From contig NZ_KK073768.1 of NCBI RefSeq assembly GCF_000582685.1, positions 3,456,666 through 3,463,306 on the forward strand: DNA of 6,641 bases, read 5' to 3'. Made by a program: the position numbers and the translations under genes. Below are positions 1 through 5,043 of the stretch, in pieces; position 1 is the stretch's first letter, and the number at the start of each line of letters is the position of its first letter. Below the pieces are notes generated by a model. It was given only the letters and a program-made list of their open reading frames with translations. It ran no database searches and had not been told where the DNA came from. The DNA comes from [Scytonema hofmanni] UTEX 2349 (lineage in GTDB: Bacteria > Cyanobacteriota > Cyanobacteriia > Cyanobacteriales > Nostocaceae).

Positions 1-8
1 GTTTTACA

Positions 9-36
9 TTGACTGTGAATGTAGTTTATTTATGTT
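9..36 (+). promoter_or_regulatory. possible sigma70-type promoter
   Basis: TTGACT at 9-14 and TATGTT at 31-36 are separated by 16 bases and resemble -35 and -10 boxes (5 of 6 and 4 of 6 matches to consensus). It would drive a short transcript reaching the terminator-like hairpin at 121-141. AT-rich sequence gives such matches by chance, so support is weak. Confidence 0.2.
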
Positions 37-120
37 ACTTATTGAAGTGCGGAATGTGGGTTGATAATAAAATTCCCGTGGTTCGCTCGGTTTGCTTTCG
101 AGTAAACATGAAACAACCGA

Positions 121-162
121 GGACTTGCTAACATCAAGTCCCAAAATTCTTTTATTTTTTTC
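121..162 (+). terminator. intrinsic terminator-like hairpin
   Basis: GGACTTG (121-127) and CAAGTCC (135-141) form a perfect 7-bp stem with a 7-base loop, followed within a few bases by a T-rich run ending near 162. A second inverted pair, CTCGGTT (86-92) with AACCGAG (115-121), lies just upstream. No convincing gene ends before it: the open frames in 1-130 are under 45 codons and cut by the window edge. It may end a gene outside the window or a short RNA made from 1-160. Confidence 0.45.
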
Positions 163-172
163 CATTGGGTTT

Positions 173-436
173 GTGCGTTAAAACCTCGTTTTGTAGCCTG
201 CGAATCACCCAAAGGCACGTAGCCTAACTCACTCTCAAGGCTGTGCCAATGACGGCGCTACGAGGGAAACTGTAGACGGTGCAACAACCGAGCTTATGAA
301 GGAGTAAAAGCAATTGTGCTTGATTCATCTAAAAAGCCCTAAGTTACTGCACGGTTTTACAGGCGAATTGATTTGGACTCTATCCGCGACTCCCGATGTG
401 GGAGTTTCGCCGGTGAGTTAGTCCGGCTCATCGGGC
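173..436 (+). ncRNA. structured RNA, possibly the 5' (domain I) fragment of a group II intron
   Basis: The segment starts with GTGCG (173-177), matching the 5' consensus GUGYG of group II introns, and is packed with nested helices. CCTC 184-187 and GTAGC 193-197 pair with GAGG 262-265 and GCTAC 257-261. Inside that, GGCAC 214-218 and AGCCT 221-225 pair with GTGCC 243-247 and AGGCT 238-242. CTGTA 270-274 and GTGC 279-282 pair with TACAG 358-362 and GCAC 349-352. This encloses GCTT/AAGC, ATGAA/TTCAT and AAGCA/TGCTT (292-337). At the 3' end, GCGACTCCC 386-394 pairs with 400-410, or alternatively CCCGATG 392-398 pairs with CATCGGG 429-435 around GCCGG/CCGGC. No intron-encoded reverse transcriptase and no domain V are visible, so if it is an intron it is truncated. 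The structure is seen; the intron identity is inference. There is no protein-coding frame of note here. Confidence 0.4.
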
Positions 437-439
437 GAT

Positions 440-733
440 TTACCTAAACTGTTCGTGCAGTATTGCTTCGGCTTCTCTTACGAGGGTTTGTGCTTTTTTA
501 TAAAGTTCTGGGTCTGGAAATTCACTGGAAGTCACGATTTGCAAAGCGTCATCGATTAACGCTTTGCAATAATTACAAGAATGCCAAACAAGATAAAAAT
601 CCCAAGACGGATCTAAGTGTATTGCAGTTTTAATCGGCAAAGAATTTTCAGTTTTGTCCATGAGAACAAGCTTATTTTGCAGTTTCATAAAGTTTTTTGG
701 GAAGTCGTCGGTAGGCTCATCAGGCGGGTTCAT
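440..733 (-). CDS. hypothetical protein, 97 aa, with a CNYC motif
   Basis: I do not recognise this family. The frame can be extended upstream to 1000, but that part reads through an intergenic repeat and looks non-coding. The ATG at 733 gives a more plausible product beginning MNPPDEPTDDF. It is acidic at the N terminus, has a hydrophobic-aromatic middle (DPSWDFYLVWHSCNYC, about 41-56), and ends in a helix rich in Ala, Glu and Lys. The Cys-X2-Cys at about 53-56 could be half of a metal site. The start overlaps the end of the upstream frame by 14 bases, so the two may be translationally coupled, or may be the halves of one gene split by a frameshift (see findings). The gene ends four bases after the structured RNA, which lies on the opposite strand. 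Confidence 0.5.
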   Translation of the reverse strand: MNPPDEPTDDFPKNFMKLQNKLVLMDKTENSLPIKTAIHLDPSWDFYLVWHSCNYCKALIDDALQIVTSSEFPDPELYKKAQTLVREAEAILHEQFR

Positions 734-908
734 CGTCCATGAGTTCGCTATAGTCCGGGTCGTCTTCATCAGAAGCCCAAACCCTACTGCAAGTTTCACA
801 TTTAAAAAATCCGAATTCTTGATCGAATTGATGGGTGCGACGCCGTTGGAAGTGCGATCGCGTCCCAATGCCCAATGCCCAAAAACTAAAAAGCCCCAGC
901 ACTTCCAA
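720..908 (-). CDS. small hypothetical protein with a CETC motif, start uncertain
   Basis: The convincing part is the last 40 or so codons. They encode a Cys-X2-Cys pair (FFKCETCSRVW, about 35-45) followed by an acidic tail (DEDDPDYSELMDDEPA), a composition typical of small zinc-ribbon or acidic plasmid proteins. The first 20 codons from the ATG at 908 run through an inverted repeat and a CCCAATG heptamer array and are probably not coding, so the true start is likely nearer 850 and may be non-ATG. It overlaps the start of the 97-residue gene. The function is unknown; it could be the N-terminal half of a single broken gene. Confidence 0.3.
   Translation of the reverse strand: MEVLGLFSFWALGIGTRSHFQRRRTHQFDQEFGFFKCETCSRVWASDEDDPDYSELMDDEPA
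846..908. repeat. inverted repeat enclosing HIP1 and a CCCAATG array
   Basis: TTGGAAGTGC (846-855) and GCACTTCCAA (899-908) are perfect 10-base inverted arms. Between them lie the HIP1 octamer GCGATCGC (854-861) and (CCCAATG)x2 plus CCC (864-880), a heptanucleotide repeat of the kind common in heterocystous cyanobacteria. The element sits between the divergent genes ending at 720 and starting at 950, and corrupts the apparent N terminus of the minus-strand frame. Confidence 0.6.
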
Positions 909-949
909 TGCATAGGGCTAAAAACTAAACAATAACCAAATTGAAAAAA

Positions 950-1693
950 ATGGAACAACATTACAGAATGACTCTGCAAGATGCTATTGAAAAATATCAC
1001 GCGGGTGATATTACAATCAAGGGCTTAATTCATTTTTACATACTAATTAAATGTAAACCCGGTTGGAAAATAAAAATAGACTACGACTCAATTAAACAGC
1101 TATTACCTGTCAGTAAGTCTTCATTTTACCACGTAATCAGTTGTTTAAAAAAAGAAGGTGTAATTGCTTGGGAAGCTGTTAAAGGTATTCTTGTATCAAG
1201 AATCACCCCTGATAATGAGACTTCCATCAGTGTGCCTTCAAAGTCATACACAGAGCCTGATTCCAGAATCCTGGACTCCGAGTCCGGAATCCTGGACTCC
1301 GAGTCCGGAATCCTGGACTCGGAATCCGGAATCCCGGACTCCGAGTCCGAAATCCCGGACTCCGAACCTCCAAAACCAGCTACACAAAGCAATTGCAGCG
1401 ATTCCCCAGATTTAAATCAATCTTTAGATCAACTTTTAAATAACTCTCTCTCCAATGAACAGGAGAGAGAGGATTTTATAGAGTTTGGTAAGAAGAAAGC
1501 CGCTTCGCTCCCAAAACCACCAAGCTTATCGTTGTCGTGGATAAGAGCGCACTTCACCGAACTTTTTGATATTTGGCAGAAACAATCAGGAGCAATCACA
1601 AATCAAGCTAGTAACAAATGGGAGAATCACCCTCAAAAAGAAGAATGGCTCGACAAAATTAGAACCATAGGCAATGCTGCATTCATTGAGTAA
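950..1693 (+). CDS. winged-helix protein with DSES repeat linker, plasmid or prophage type
   Basis: The 247-residue product has three parts. Residues 1-85 include a short helical lead (DAIEKYHAGDITIKGLIHFY) and a probable winged helix-turn-helix at about 44-83, with recognition helix SKSSFYHVISCLKKEGVIAW and a wing at KGILVSRI. Residues 106-140 are five heptapeptides of the GILDSES type encoded by a 21-bp tandem repeat, followed by a Ser/Asn-rich low-complexity stretch to about 185. Residues 187-247 form a second helical, tryptophan-containing domain (SLSWIRAHFTELFDIWQKQ, then WENHPQKEEWLDKIRT). This N-terminal pattern resembles HTH proteins I know from cyanobacterial plasmids and prophages, which suggests DNA binding in replication or regulation; the exact role is not shown. 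I chose the ATG at 950. A TTG at 941 and an ATG at 968 are alternatives, and none has a strong ribosome binding site. Confidence 0.8.
   Translation: MEQHYRMTLQDAIEKYHAGDITIKGLIHFYILIKCKPGWKIKIDYDSIKQLLPVSKSSFYHVISCLKKEGVIAWEAVKGILVSRITPDNETSISVPSKSYTEPDSRILDSESGILDSESGILDSESGIPDSESEIPDSEPPKPATQSNCSDSPDLNQSLDQLLNNSLSNEQEREDFIEFGKKKAASLPKPPSLSLSWIRAHFTELFDIWQKQSGAITNQASNKWENHPQKEEWLDKIRTIGNAAFIE
1265..1369. repeat. 21-bp tandem repeat, five copies, each carrying a palindrome
   Basis: Units are 1265-1285, 1286-1306, 1307-1327, 1328-1348 and a diverged 1349-1369. The core of units 1, 2 and 4 is GGACTCCGAGTCC, a 13-base palindrome. Because 21 is a multiple of three, copy-number change keeps the frame. 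In the winged-helix protein the repeat encodes I(L/P)DSES(G/R/E), giving a flexible, acidic, serine-rich linker. Confidence 0.95.
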
Positions 1694-1702
1694 GGGTGGG
1701 TT

Positions 1703-1744
1703 GCCTTCTGCCTTCTGCCTTCTGCCTCCTGCCTTCTGCCTTCT
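1703..1744. repeat. GCCTTCT heptamer array, six units
   Basis: Six consecutive 7-bp units run from 1703 to 1744; the fourth differs by one base (GCCTCCT). This is a short tandemly repeated repetitive sequence of the cyanobacterial type. It sits nine bases after the stop codon of the winged-helix gene and before the next gene. Its 42-bp total length is a multiple of three. Confidence 0.95.
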
Positions 1745-1810
1745 GAAAACGACTGGCACGATCGCTTACCCATCTGTCAACTTCCGGGTTGCGGTCAAAA
1801 TTCGCGCTGG

Positions 1811-2092
1811 ATGCGATTGGGGGATAAAAACCTTGATATGAGGCTAACTCCGGCAATTTGTCAGCAACTCGATATGCATGAACGCACAGCTTGGCGGCTA
1901 ACCACTGAGCGCAAAGCCATAGACATACGGTCTTTAGCCAACAAAATGACAATGCCCGCCGTAAAAGAGCGTAACCCCAATGACGAGCGAGAAATTCAGC
2001 AGCGCAAAGCTGAGATAGAGGCAATCCCACCCGAAGACTGGCTACGTATGGGAGACGAATATATGTATGGGAAAAAACATGACGATGACTAA
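1811..2092 (+). CDS. hypothetical protein, 93 aa
   Basis: I do not recognise this family. The product is charged and mostly helical. A segment around residues 10-40 (LTPAICQQLDMHERTAWRLT) could form a helix-turn-helix-like unit, and the C-terminal half is rich in Glu, Lys and Arg (KERNPNDEREIQQRKAEIEA) and ends in a run of Asp. No membrane segment or signal peptide is visible. The ATG at 1811 lacks a clear Shine-Dalgarno; an ATG at 1838 is an alternative. The same frame is open upstream to 1694, right behind the stop of the winged-helix gene, and reads LPICQLPGCGQNSRW just before the ATG, a coding-like stretch with a Cys-X4-Cys pair. The true gene may therefore have begun earlier and been truncated, or been joined to the preceding gene. 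Confidence 0.55.
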   Translation: MRLGDKNLDMRLTPAICQQLDMHERTAWRLTTERKAIDIRSLANKMTMPAVKERNPNDEREIQQRKAEIEAIPPEDWLRMGDEYMYGKKHDDD

Positions 2093-2176
2093 GCCGCTTG
2101 GGAACTATTAAGTACTTGCGGATAAAAAAATAGCCGCCTGCAAGCGACTACGAACAAAAACCTCGAATTATAAATT

Positions 2177-2722
2177 ATGCATCAACCAAAGCAATTACAG
2201 CTGTTTGAGATTCTCATTCAGCCTGAAATCAAGGCAATTTACGATCCTTATTGGGATGAACTAGAGGCGCAAAAAGAGGATACTGTTGAGCAGGTATTGT
2301 TAAGCATCAATGCTGAGAGTGAAACTTTCAACGTTGATACACTTATTGCGCCTCAGCAAAATACTAGTGTTCGGGCGCAAATTTCTTTTGATGCCCCTCC
2401 GTACAAAAGTGTTCGGGCGCAAGTTGACTATGATACTGCGCCCGAACACAATTACCCTGAGTCGTCGGTAAACCCATATACCTCTAACTCTTATACTCAC
2501 TGGGTAGAGAAATACTGGGTGAAGCGTCGCGGTGAAAAGCACGACTACTACCGCTATTGCTGGATGGAAGGGAGAAAAAAATACCGCTGCCATATTGCAG
2601 GTCGAGCCGGAAGAATTGGCGCTATCCAAAGAAAGGAAGTTGTTATTGAGGCTCTAGCCGACGGTCAATCACCCCAAGAAATTAAACAGCTAATCCGAGG
2701 TTTCAGTAATGGCAATGGCTAA
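2177..2722 (+). CDS. basic, aromatic-rich cyanobacterial mobile-element protein, function unknown
   Basis: The product is 181 residues. Residues 1-60 are acidic and helical (LQLFEILIQPEIKAIYDPYW). Residues 58-92 hold a degenerate 14-residue repeat with SVRAQ at 64-68 and 78-82 and related AP motifs. The C-terminal domain (about 108-175) is dense in Trp, Tyr, Arg and Lys, for example WVEKYWVKRRGEKHDYYRYC and WMEGRKKYRCHIAGRAG, and ends in a helix (SPQEIKQLIRGF). This domain reminds me of small cyanobacterial plasmid and prophage proteins; its basic, aromatic beta-like pattern resembles the arm-binding domains of some integrases, so nucleic-acid binding is a fair guess but unproven. The ATG at 2177 follows an AT-rich stretch without a clear Shine-Dalgarno. 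The gene converges on the minus-strand cluster, with 144 AT-rich bases between. Confidence 0.75.
   Translation: MHQPKQLQLFEILIQPEIKAIYDPYWDELEAQKEDTVEQVLLSINAESETFNVDTLIAPQQNTSVRAQISFDAPPYKSVRAQVDYDTAPEHNYPESSVNPYTSNSYTHWVEKYWVKRRGEKHDYYRYCWMEGRKKYRCHIAGRAGRIGAIQRKEVVIEALADGQSPQEIKQLIRGFSNGNG
2366..2449. repeat. 15-bp direct repeats with an inverted copy
   Basis: AGTGTTCGGGCGCAA occurs at 2366-2380 and 2408-2422, 42 bp apart and in the same frame (SVRAQ twice). The inverted core TGCGCCCGAACAC lies at 2437-2449, so the second copy and the inverted copy can form a hairpin. A shorter inverted match TTGCGCC is at 2346-2352. Confidence 0.9.
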
Positions 2723-2866
2723 ACTATTAAGAGAAACGGTCTATATTTTTTAGCAACATATTAATTTAGTTTTCGAGAGTATTTAGGCTGTAACCGCTTT
2801 TATATAAGGAATACAGCTATTTTAGCTCTCTAAAATATCTCCCAAGAAGCTATTAAACTAAAATCG

Positions 2867-3227
2867 CTATCTTTTTGTGGAATCTATCAATTTATCTTTG
2901 TCCCGTTTCACTGTTGCCCTAAATAAGCGCAACTCATCCCAGGAACGGCTACTAATCTTAACTTCCCTAGAATGTTGATTGGGATGATAAGACGAGCGTC
3001 TCCACTCAATATATTTATCAATCGCTTGTAATATCAAATTACAAGAAAAATCGCCCTGTACGATGAAGGCGAGTGAGGACTTATTATGTTGGTCGAGCCA
3101 CCTAGCATATTCCAAAATTTGCGGAATAAGTGCAGCGGGAACACGGATAGCTTTTGTAGTTCCACTGTTCCACTTACCACTTACTACTAGTATTCTCCCA
3201 TGTAGTCTTTCGTCTTCCGCCCTTCAT
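2867..3227 (-). pseudogene. ribbon-helix-helix-like DNA-binding protein, frameshifted by a 7-bp duplication
   Basis: Two frames overlap here. The ATG at 3227 opens MKGGRRKTTWENTSSKW and then hits TAA. The downstream frame, which ends at 2867, reads NSGTTKAIRVPAALIPQILEYARWLDQ and continues for about 100 residues, but has no good start of its own (only a TTG at 3112-3114). The break coincides with a perfect tandem 7-mer (CCACTTA twice on the plus strand, 3170-3183). Deleting one copy joins both parts into one 117-residue protein with a natural N terminus. The TTKAIRVPAALIPQILEYA segment looks like the beta strand plus first helix of a ribbon-helix-helix repressor; the rest is helical and basic (WRRSSYHPN, SSRSWDELRLFRATVKR). 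It is probably a former regulator or partition-type DNA-binding protein of the element. Alternatives are a reversible phase-variable gene, translation from the TTG, or an assembly error. Confidence 0.7.
3170..3183. repeat. perfect 7-bp tandem duplication causing a frameshift
   Basis: CCACTTA is present twice in a row (TAAGTGG twice on the coding minus strand). The second copy introduces an in-frame TAA and shifts the frame of the ribbon-helix-helix-like gene by one. The two copies are identical, as expected for a recent slippage event. Confidence 0.95.
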
Positions 3228-3229
3228 AA

Positions 3230-3264
3230 AAGCTGTATTGCCATTGTACATGGCAATACAGCTT
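3230..3264. promoter_or_regulatory. 35-bp palindrome two bases before a start codon
   Basis: AAGCTGTATTGCCAT (3230-3244) and ATGGCAATACAGCTT (3250-3264) are perfect 15-bp inverted arms around TGTAC. On the minus strand the ATG at 3227 follows the palindrome by two bases, so no separate ribosome binding site fits. It could be the operator of the ribbon-helix-helix-like gene (inference from position and symmetry), a hairpin that blocks translation, or a weak terminator for the recombinase-lysin transcript, since the stem is followed by TTTT counting its last bases. Confidence 0.75.
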
Positions 3265-3271
3265 ATCACCT

Positions 3272-3469
3272 TTATGGGTCAATGCGAATTGACGCCTGCA
3301 AATCTTCCGCCTCGTCCCAGGTTACTTGTCCCAATCTTCTAGCCTCATTCCAGGCATCACCGGCTAATTCTTCTAGTAGCAGCGCAAAGCGTGCTGGGTG
3401 CCTCACTTGTCCGAGCAAGATAAGGTTATTAATCCGCGTTAAAGACTCCATCAACTCATTTGAAATCAT
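3272..3469 (-). CDS. hypothetical protein, 65 aa, downstream of lysin
   Basis: I do not recognise this family. The product is soluble-looking and mostly helical (LTRINNLILLGQVRHPARFA, LLLEELAGDAWNEARRLGQV) and ends IRIDP. It has no clear membrane segment, so a holin role is not supported despite its place next to a lysin. The frame is open further upstream into the lysin gene, but the ATG at 3469, 13 bases after the lysin stop, gives a compact product, and the spacing suggests it shares the lysin transcript. The Shine-Dalgarno is weak (AT-rich leader). A 35-bp palindrome begins seven bases after its stop. Confidence 0.65.
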   Translation of the reverse strand: MISNELMESLTRINNLILLGQVRHPARFALLLEELAGDAWNEARRLGQVTWDEAEDLQASIRIDP

Positions 3470-3482
3470 GTTTTTATTGAAT

Positions 3483-4445
3483 TTACGATAATAGTTTTTG
3501 TGCTTCTGGTAACACAGAAACGACCTTGTTGACATAGCCGTTATCGGGACAATAACCGGCATCAACAATAAATCTCAAATACTCCCTAGGAGAAGATGAA
3601 TATTTTTCCCACCCCCGGTACGGCTCTCTGGCGATAAAAAGCCAGTAACCTTTCACCGCATCCTCTAGAGTCGCAAACTTGCAGTAGCTATCAAGCCCGT
3701 CGTGCGCTTGATAGGAAACATCTGTACTAATTGCGCTCATTTCCCGACGCCACTTAAGCCCATAGGGGTTGTTGTGTTGTAAAAATAACTTTGATGTTCC
3801 CCTCCCTGACTCCACAATCGCTTGTGCTAACTGGGCTACCTTCAATTGGGGATATTGTATTGATGTGCTTTTAAGCACTTTAATAAACTCTTGCCATTTG
3901 TTAGTGTCGGGAGTTTTAGGAGTTGGTGTTACGGTTAGCCCGGTTAAACCTCTCACGATCGCAGTCGCCATTTTATCGGCATCAAATAAATCCATATCGG
4001 CTTTGGAGTCGATGAAGCAGCATTCCACAAGAATCGCCGGCATACTGGTATTCTTGAGAACGTATAAGTGTGAGCCATCTTTCACCCCACGGTCGGAAAA
4101 TCCTAAAAAACAGATTGCGTCTACCACTTTTTGAGCTACAGCACTTCCTTTACTACTAGCTGCAAAAACTTCGGCGCCGTGAGCTTGCTTATTGAAAGCA
4201 TTAAAGTGGATCGAAACAAAAATATCCACCTTTAGTTTGTTTGCGACAAGGCAGCGCTGACTCAACGAACTAGAAACCGAACTGGCTGATTTAGGGCGGC
4301 AATCAACAACTTCATGACCCAATGCCTGTAACTGAGCCATAACCTTATGACCGACAGCGAGTGTAAGCCTGTCCTCAAGTTGACCATTTCCACTAGCGCC
4401 AGTATCCGGCGGGCACCCATGCCCGCAATCAATTCCATATTTCAT
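3483..4445 (-). CDS. bifunctional cell-wall lysin: N-acetylmuramoyl-L-alanine amidase plus glucosaminidase
   Basis: The 320-residue protein has two domains. Residues 1-170 are an Amidase_3-type zinc amidase that cuts the lactyl-peptide bond of peptidoglycan. Visible residues are His9 (GIDCGHG), Glu24 (GQLEDRL) and His80 (VSIHFNA) as zinc ligands, and catalytic Glu141 (ILVECCFID). A Thr/Pro linker (about 171-183) joins it to a GH73-like glucosaminidase domain (about 184-320), where Glu212 in AIVESGRGTSKL is the likely catalytic acid, followed by HNNPYGLKWR and a Tyr/Trp-rich tail (KGYWLFIAREPYRGW). No signal peptide is seen, which fits a phage endolysin released by a holin better than a secreted housekeeping amidase. 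Its ATG overlaps the recombinase stop (ATGA), so translation is probably coupled. Family assignment rests on motifs and is firm; the phage role is inference. Confidence 0.92.
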   Translation of the reverse strand: MKYGIDCGHGCPPDTGASGNGQLEDRLTLAVGHKVMAQLQALGHEVVDCRPKSASSVSSSLSQRCLVANKLKVDIFVSIHFNAFNKQAHGAEVFAASSKGSAVAQKVVDAICFLGFSDRGVKDGSHLYVLKNTSMPAILVECCFIDSKADMDLFDADKMATAIVRGLTGLTVTPTPKTPDTNKWQEFIKVLKSTSIQYPQLKVAQLAQAIVESGRGTSKLFLQHNNPYGLKWRREMSAISTDVSYQAHDGLDSYCKFATLEDAVKGYWLFIAREPYRGWEKYSSSPREYLRFIVDAGYCPDNGYVNKVVSVLPEAQKLLS

Positions 4446-5023
4446 AAATTCGCGATCGCTCCTTTAACGCGGTCAATGTCAATTTCTACGTAACGTTCCA
4501 AAGCTCTAAAGTCTTGGTGCCCGGTAATTTTCTTGATGGTGTATAAGTCTGTCCCGTTGCGGTGTAGCTTGGTGATGAAGCTCCTCCGGGTGCTGTGAGT
4601 TGAGATGCCCTTAGCAGAAAGTCCAGCCTTTTCCACGGCAGCGCGAAGAATCATGTCAGCCCATCGCAGGGAGATTGGTTTTTCGCCAGTGCGATCGGCA
4701 AACATATAAACAGAAGTAGAATCAACTTGGTAGCCGCGCAGTGATTCAAGTAGAACTTGATGCACCGGTACTTGGCGCGTAGCGCGTCTACCGTCCGGTG
4801 TCGCTTTCCGGGTGCTGGCTCGAAAATTGATGCAATCTCTGGGACTGCCGTCTGGGTTGTAACAATCCTCCCTTTTCAGCTGCACCAAAGCACCCCAGCG
4901 TTCGCCGGTGTACCAAGCAAGATCCAAAAACAGTTTGTACTTTTTAGATTTAATTTGCTTGCGAATTTTAGAATAGTCTTCATTGGACAATAAACACGCT
5001 TGTCCATGTCTATCATTTTTCAA
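4442..5023 (-). CDS. short tyrosine recombinase, catalytic domain only
   Basis: The 193-residue protein carries the whole catalytic set of the tyrosine recombinase/integrase family: Arg42 (TGERWGAL), Lys73 (STRKA), His143 and Arg146 (THSTRRSF), His169 (ITGHQDF) and Tyr178 (ERYVEID). It cleaves and rejoins DNA through a 3'-phosphotyrosine link. It lacks the N-terminal core-binding and arm-binding domains of phage integrases, which run to about 300-400 residues, and at this size resembles FimB/FimE-type recombinases. It could promote integration, excision or inversion of this element. The start is TTG at 5023, supported by GAAGGA seven bases upstream; the nearby ATGs are in another frame or too late. 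The stop overlaps the lysin ATG, and the gene heads the minus-strand series. A 35-bp palindrome lies 21 bases upstream. Confidence 0.93.
   Translation of the reverse strand: MKNDRHGQACLLSNEDYSKIRKQIKSKKYKLFLDLAWYTGERWGALVQLKREDCYNPDGSPRDCINFRASTRKATPDGRRATRQVPVHQVLLESLRGYQVDSTSVYMFADRTGEKPISLRWADMILRAAVEKAGLSAKGISTHSTRRSFITKLHRNGTDLYTIKKITGHQDFRALERYVEIDIDRVKGAIANL
4452..4459. repeat. HIP1 octamer GCGATCGC
   Basis: A palindromic octamer overrepresented in many cyanobacterial genomes, here within the last codons of the recombinase gene. A second copy is at 854-861. It supports a cyanobacterial host. Confidence 0.9.
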
Positions 5024-5030
5024 TTACTTT

Positions 5031-5036
5031 TCCTTC
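5031..5036 (-). promoter_or_regulatory. Shine-Dalgarno deciding the TTG start of the recombinase
   Basis: On the minus strand GAAGGA precedes the TTG at 5023 by seven bases, the best ribosome binding site in the window. It fixes the non-ATG start of the recombinase. Confidence 0.75.
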
Positions 5037-5043
5037 TTGATAC

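Noticed and set aside
2..130. C-terminal end of a plus-strand gene entering from the left edge
   Set aside because: The open frames ending at 64 and 130 are short, without recognisable motifs, and overlap hairpin structures.
1265..1369. Possible CRISPR array
   Set aside because: Units are contiguous 21-mers with no unique spacers and are in frame within a protein.
1126..1415. Open frames in other frames across the 21-bp repeat
   Set aside because: The repeat has no stop in several frames, so long shadows are expected; only the plus frame has domains on both sides of the repeat.
1683..2030. Minus-strand open frame of 115 codons with a KAEGRRQ repeat
   Set aside because: The repeat is the heptamer array read backwards, and the rest is Trp/Leu/Cys-rich shadow of the plus-strand gene.
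2819..2836. Inverted repeat ATTTTA-N6-TAAAAT between the convergent genes
   Set aside because: A six-bp stem of A and T only is too weak to call a terminator in such AT-rich sequence.
3272..3469. Holin next to the lysin
   Set aside because: The 65-residue product has no segment hydrophobic enough to span a membrane and is rich in charged residues.
3063..3491. Plus-strand open frame of 142 codons
   Set aside because: It lies opposite the ribbon-helix-helix-like gene and the 65-residue gene, crosses both unrelated genes and the palindrome, and its Ser/Cys-rich product looks like an antisense shadow.
3769..4993. Plus-strand frames opposite the lysin and recombinase
   Set aside because: Both minus-strand genes carry complete catalytic motifs over the same span, so the plus frames are shadows.
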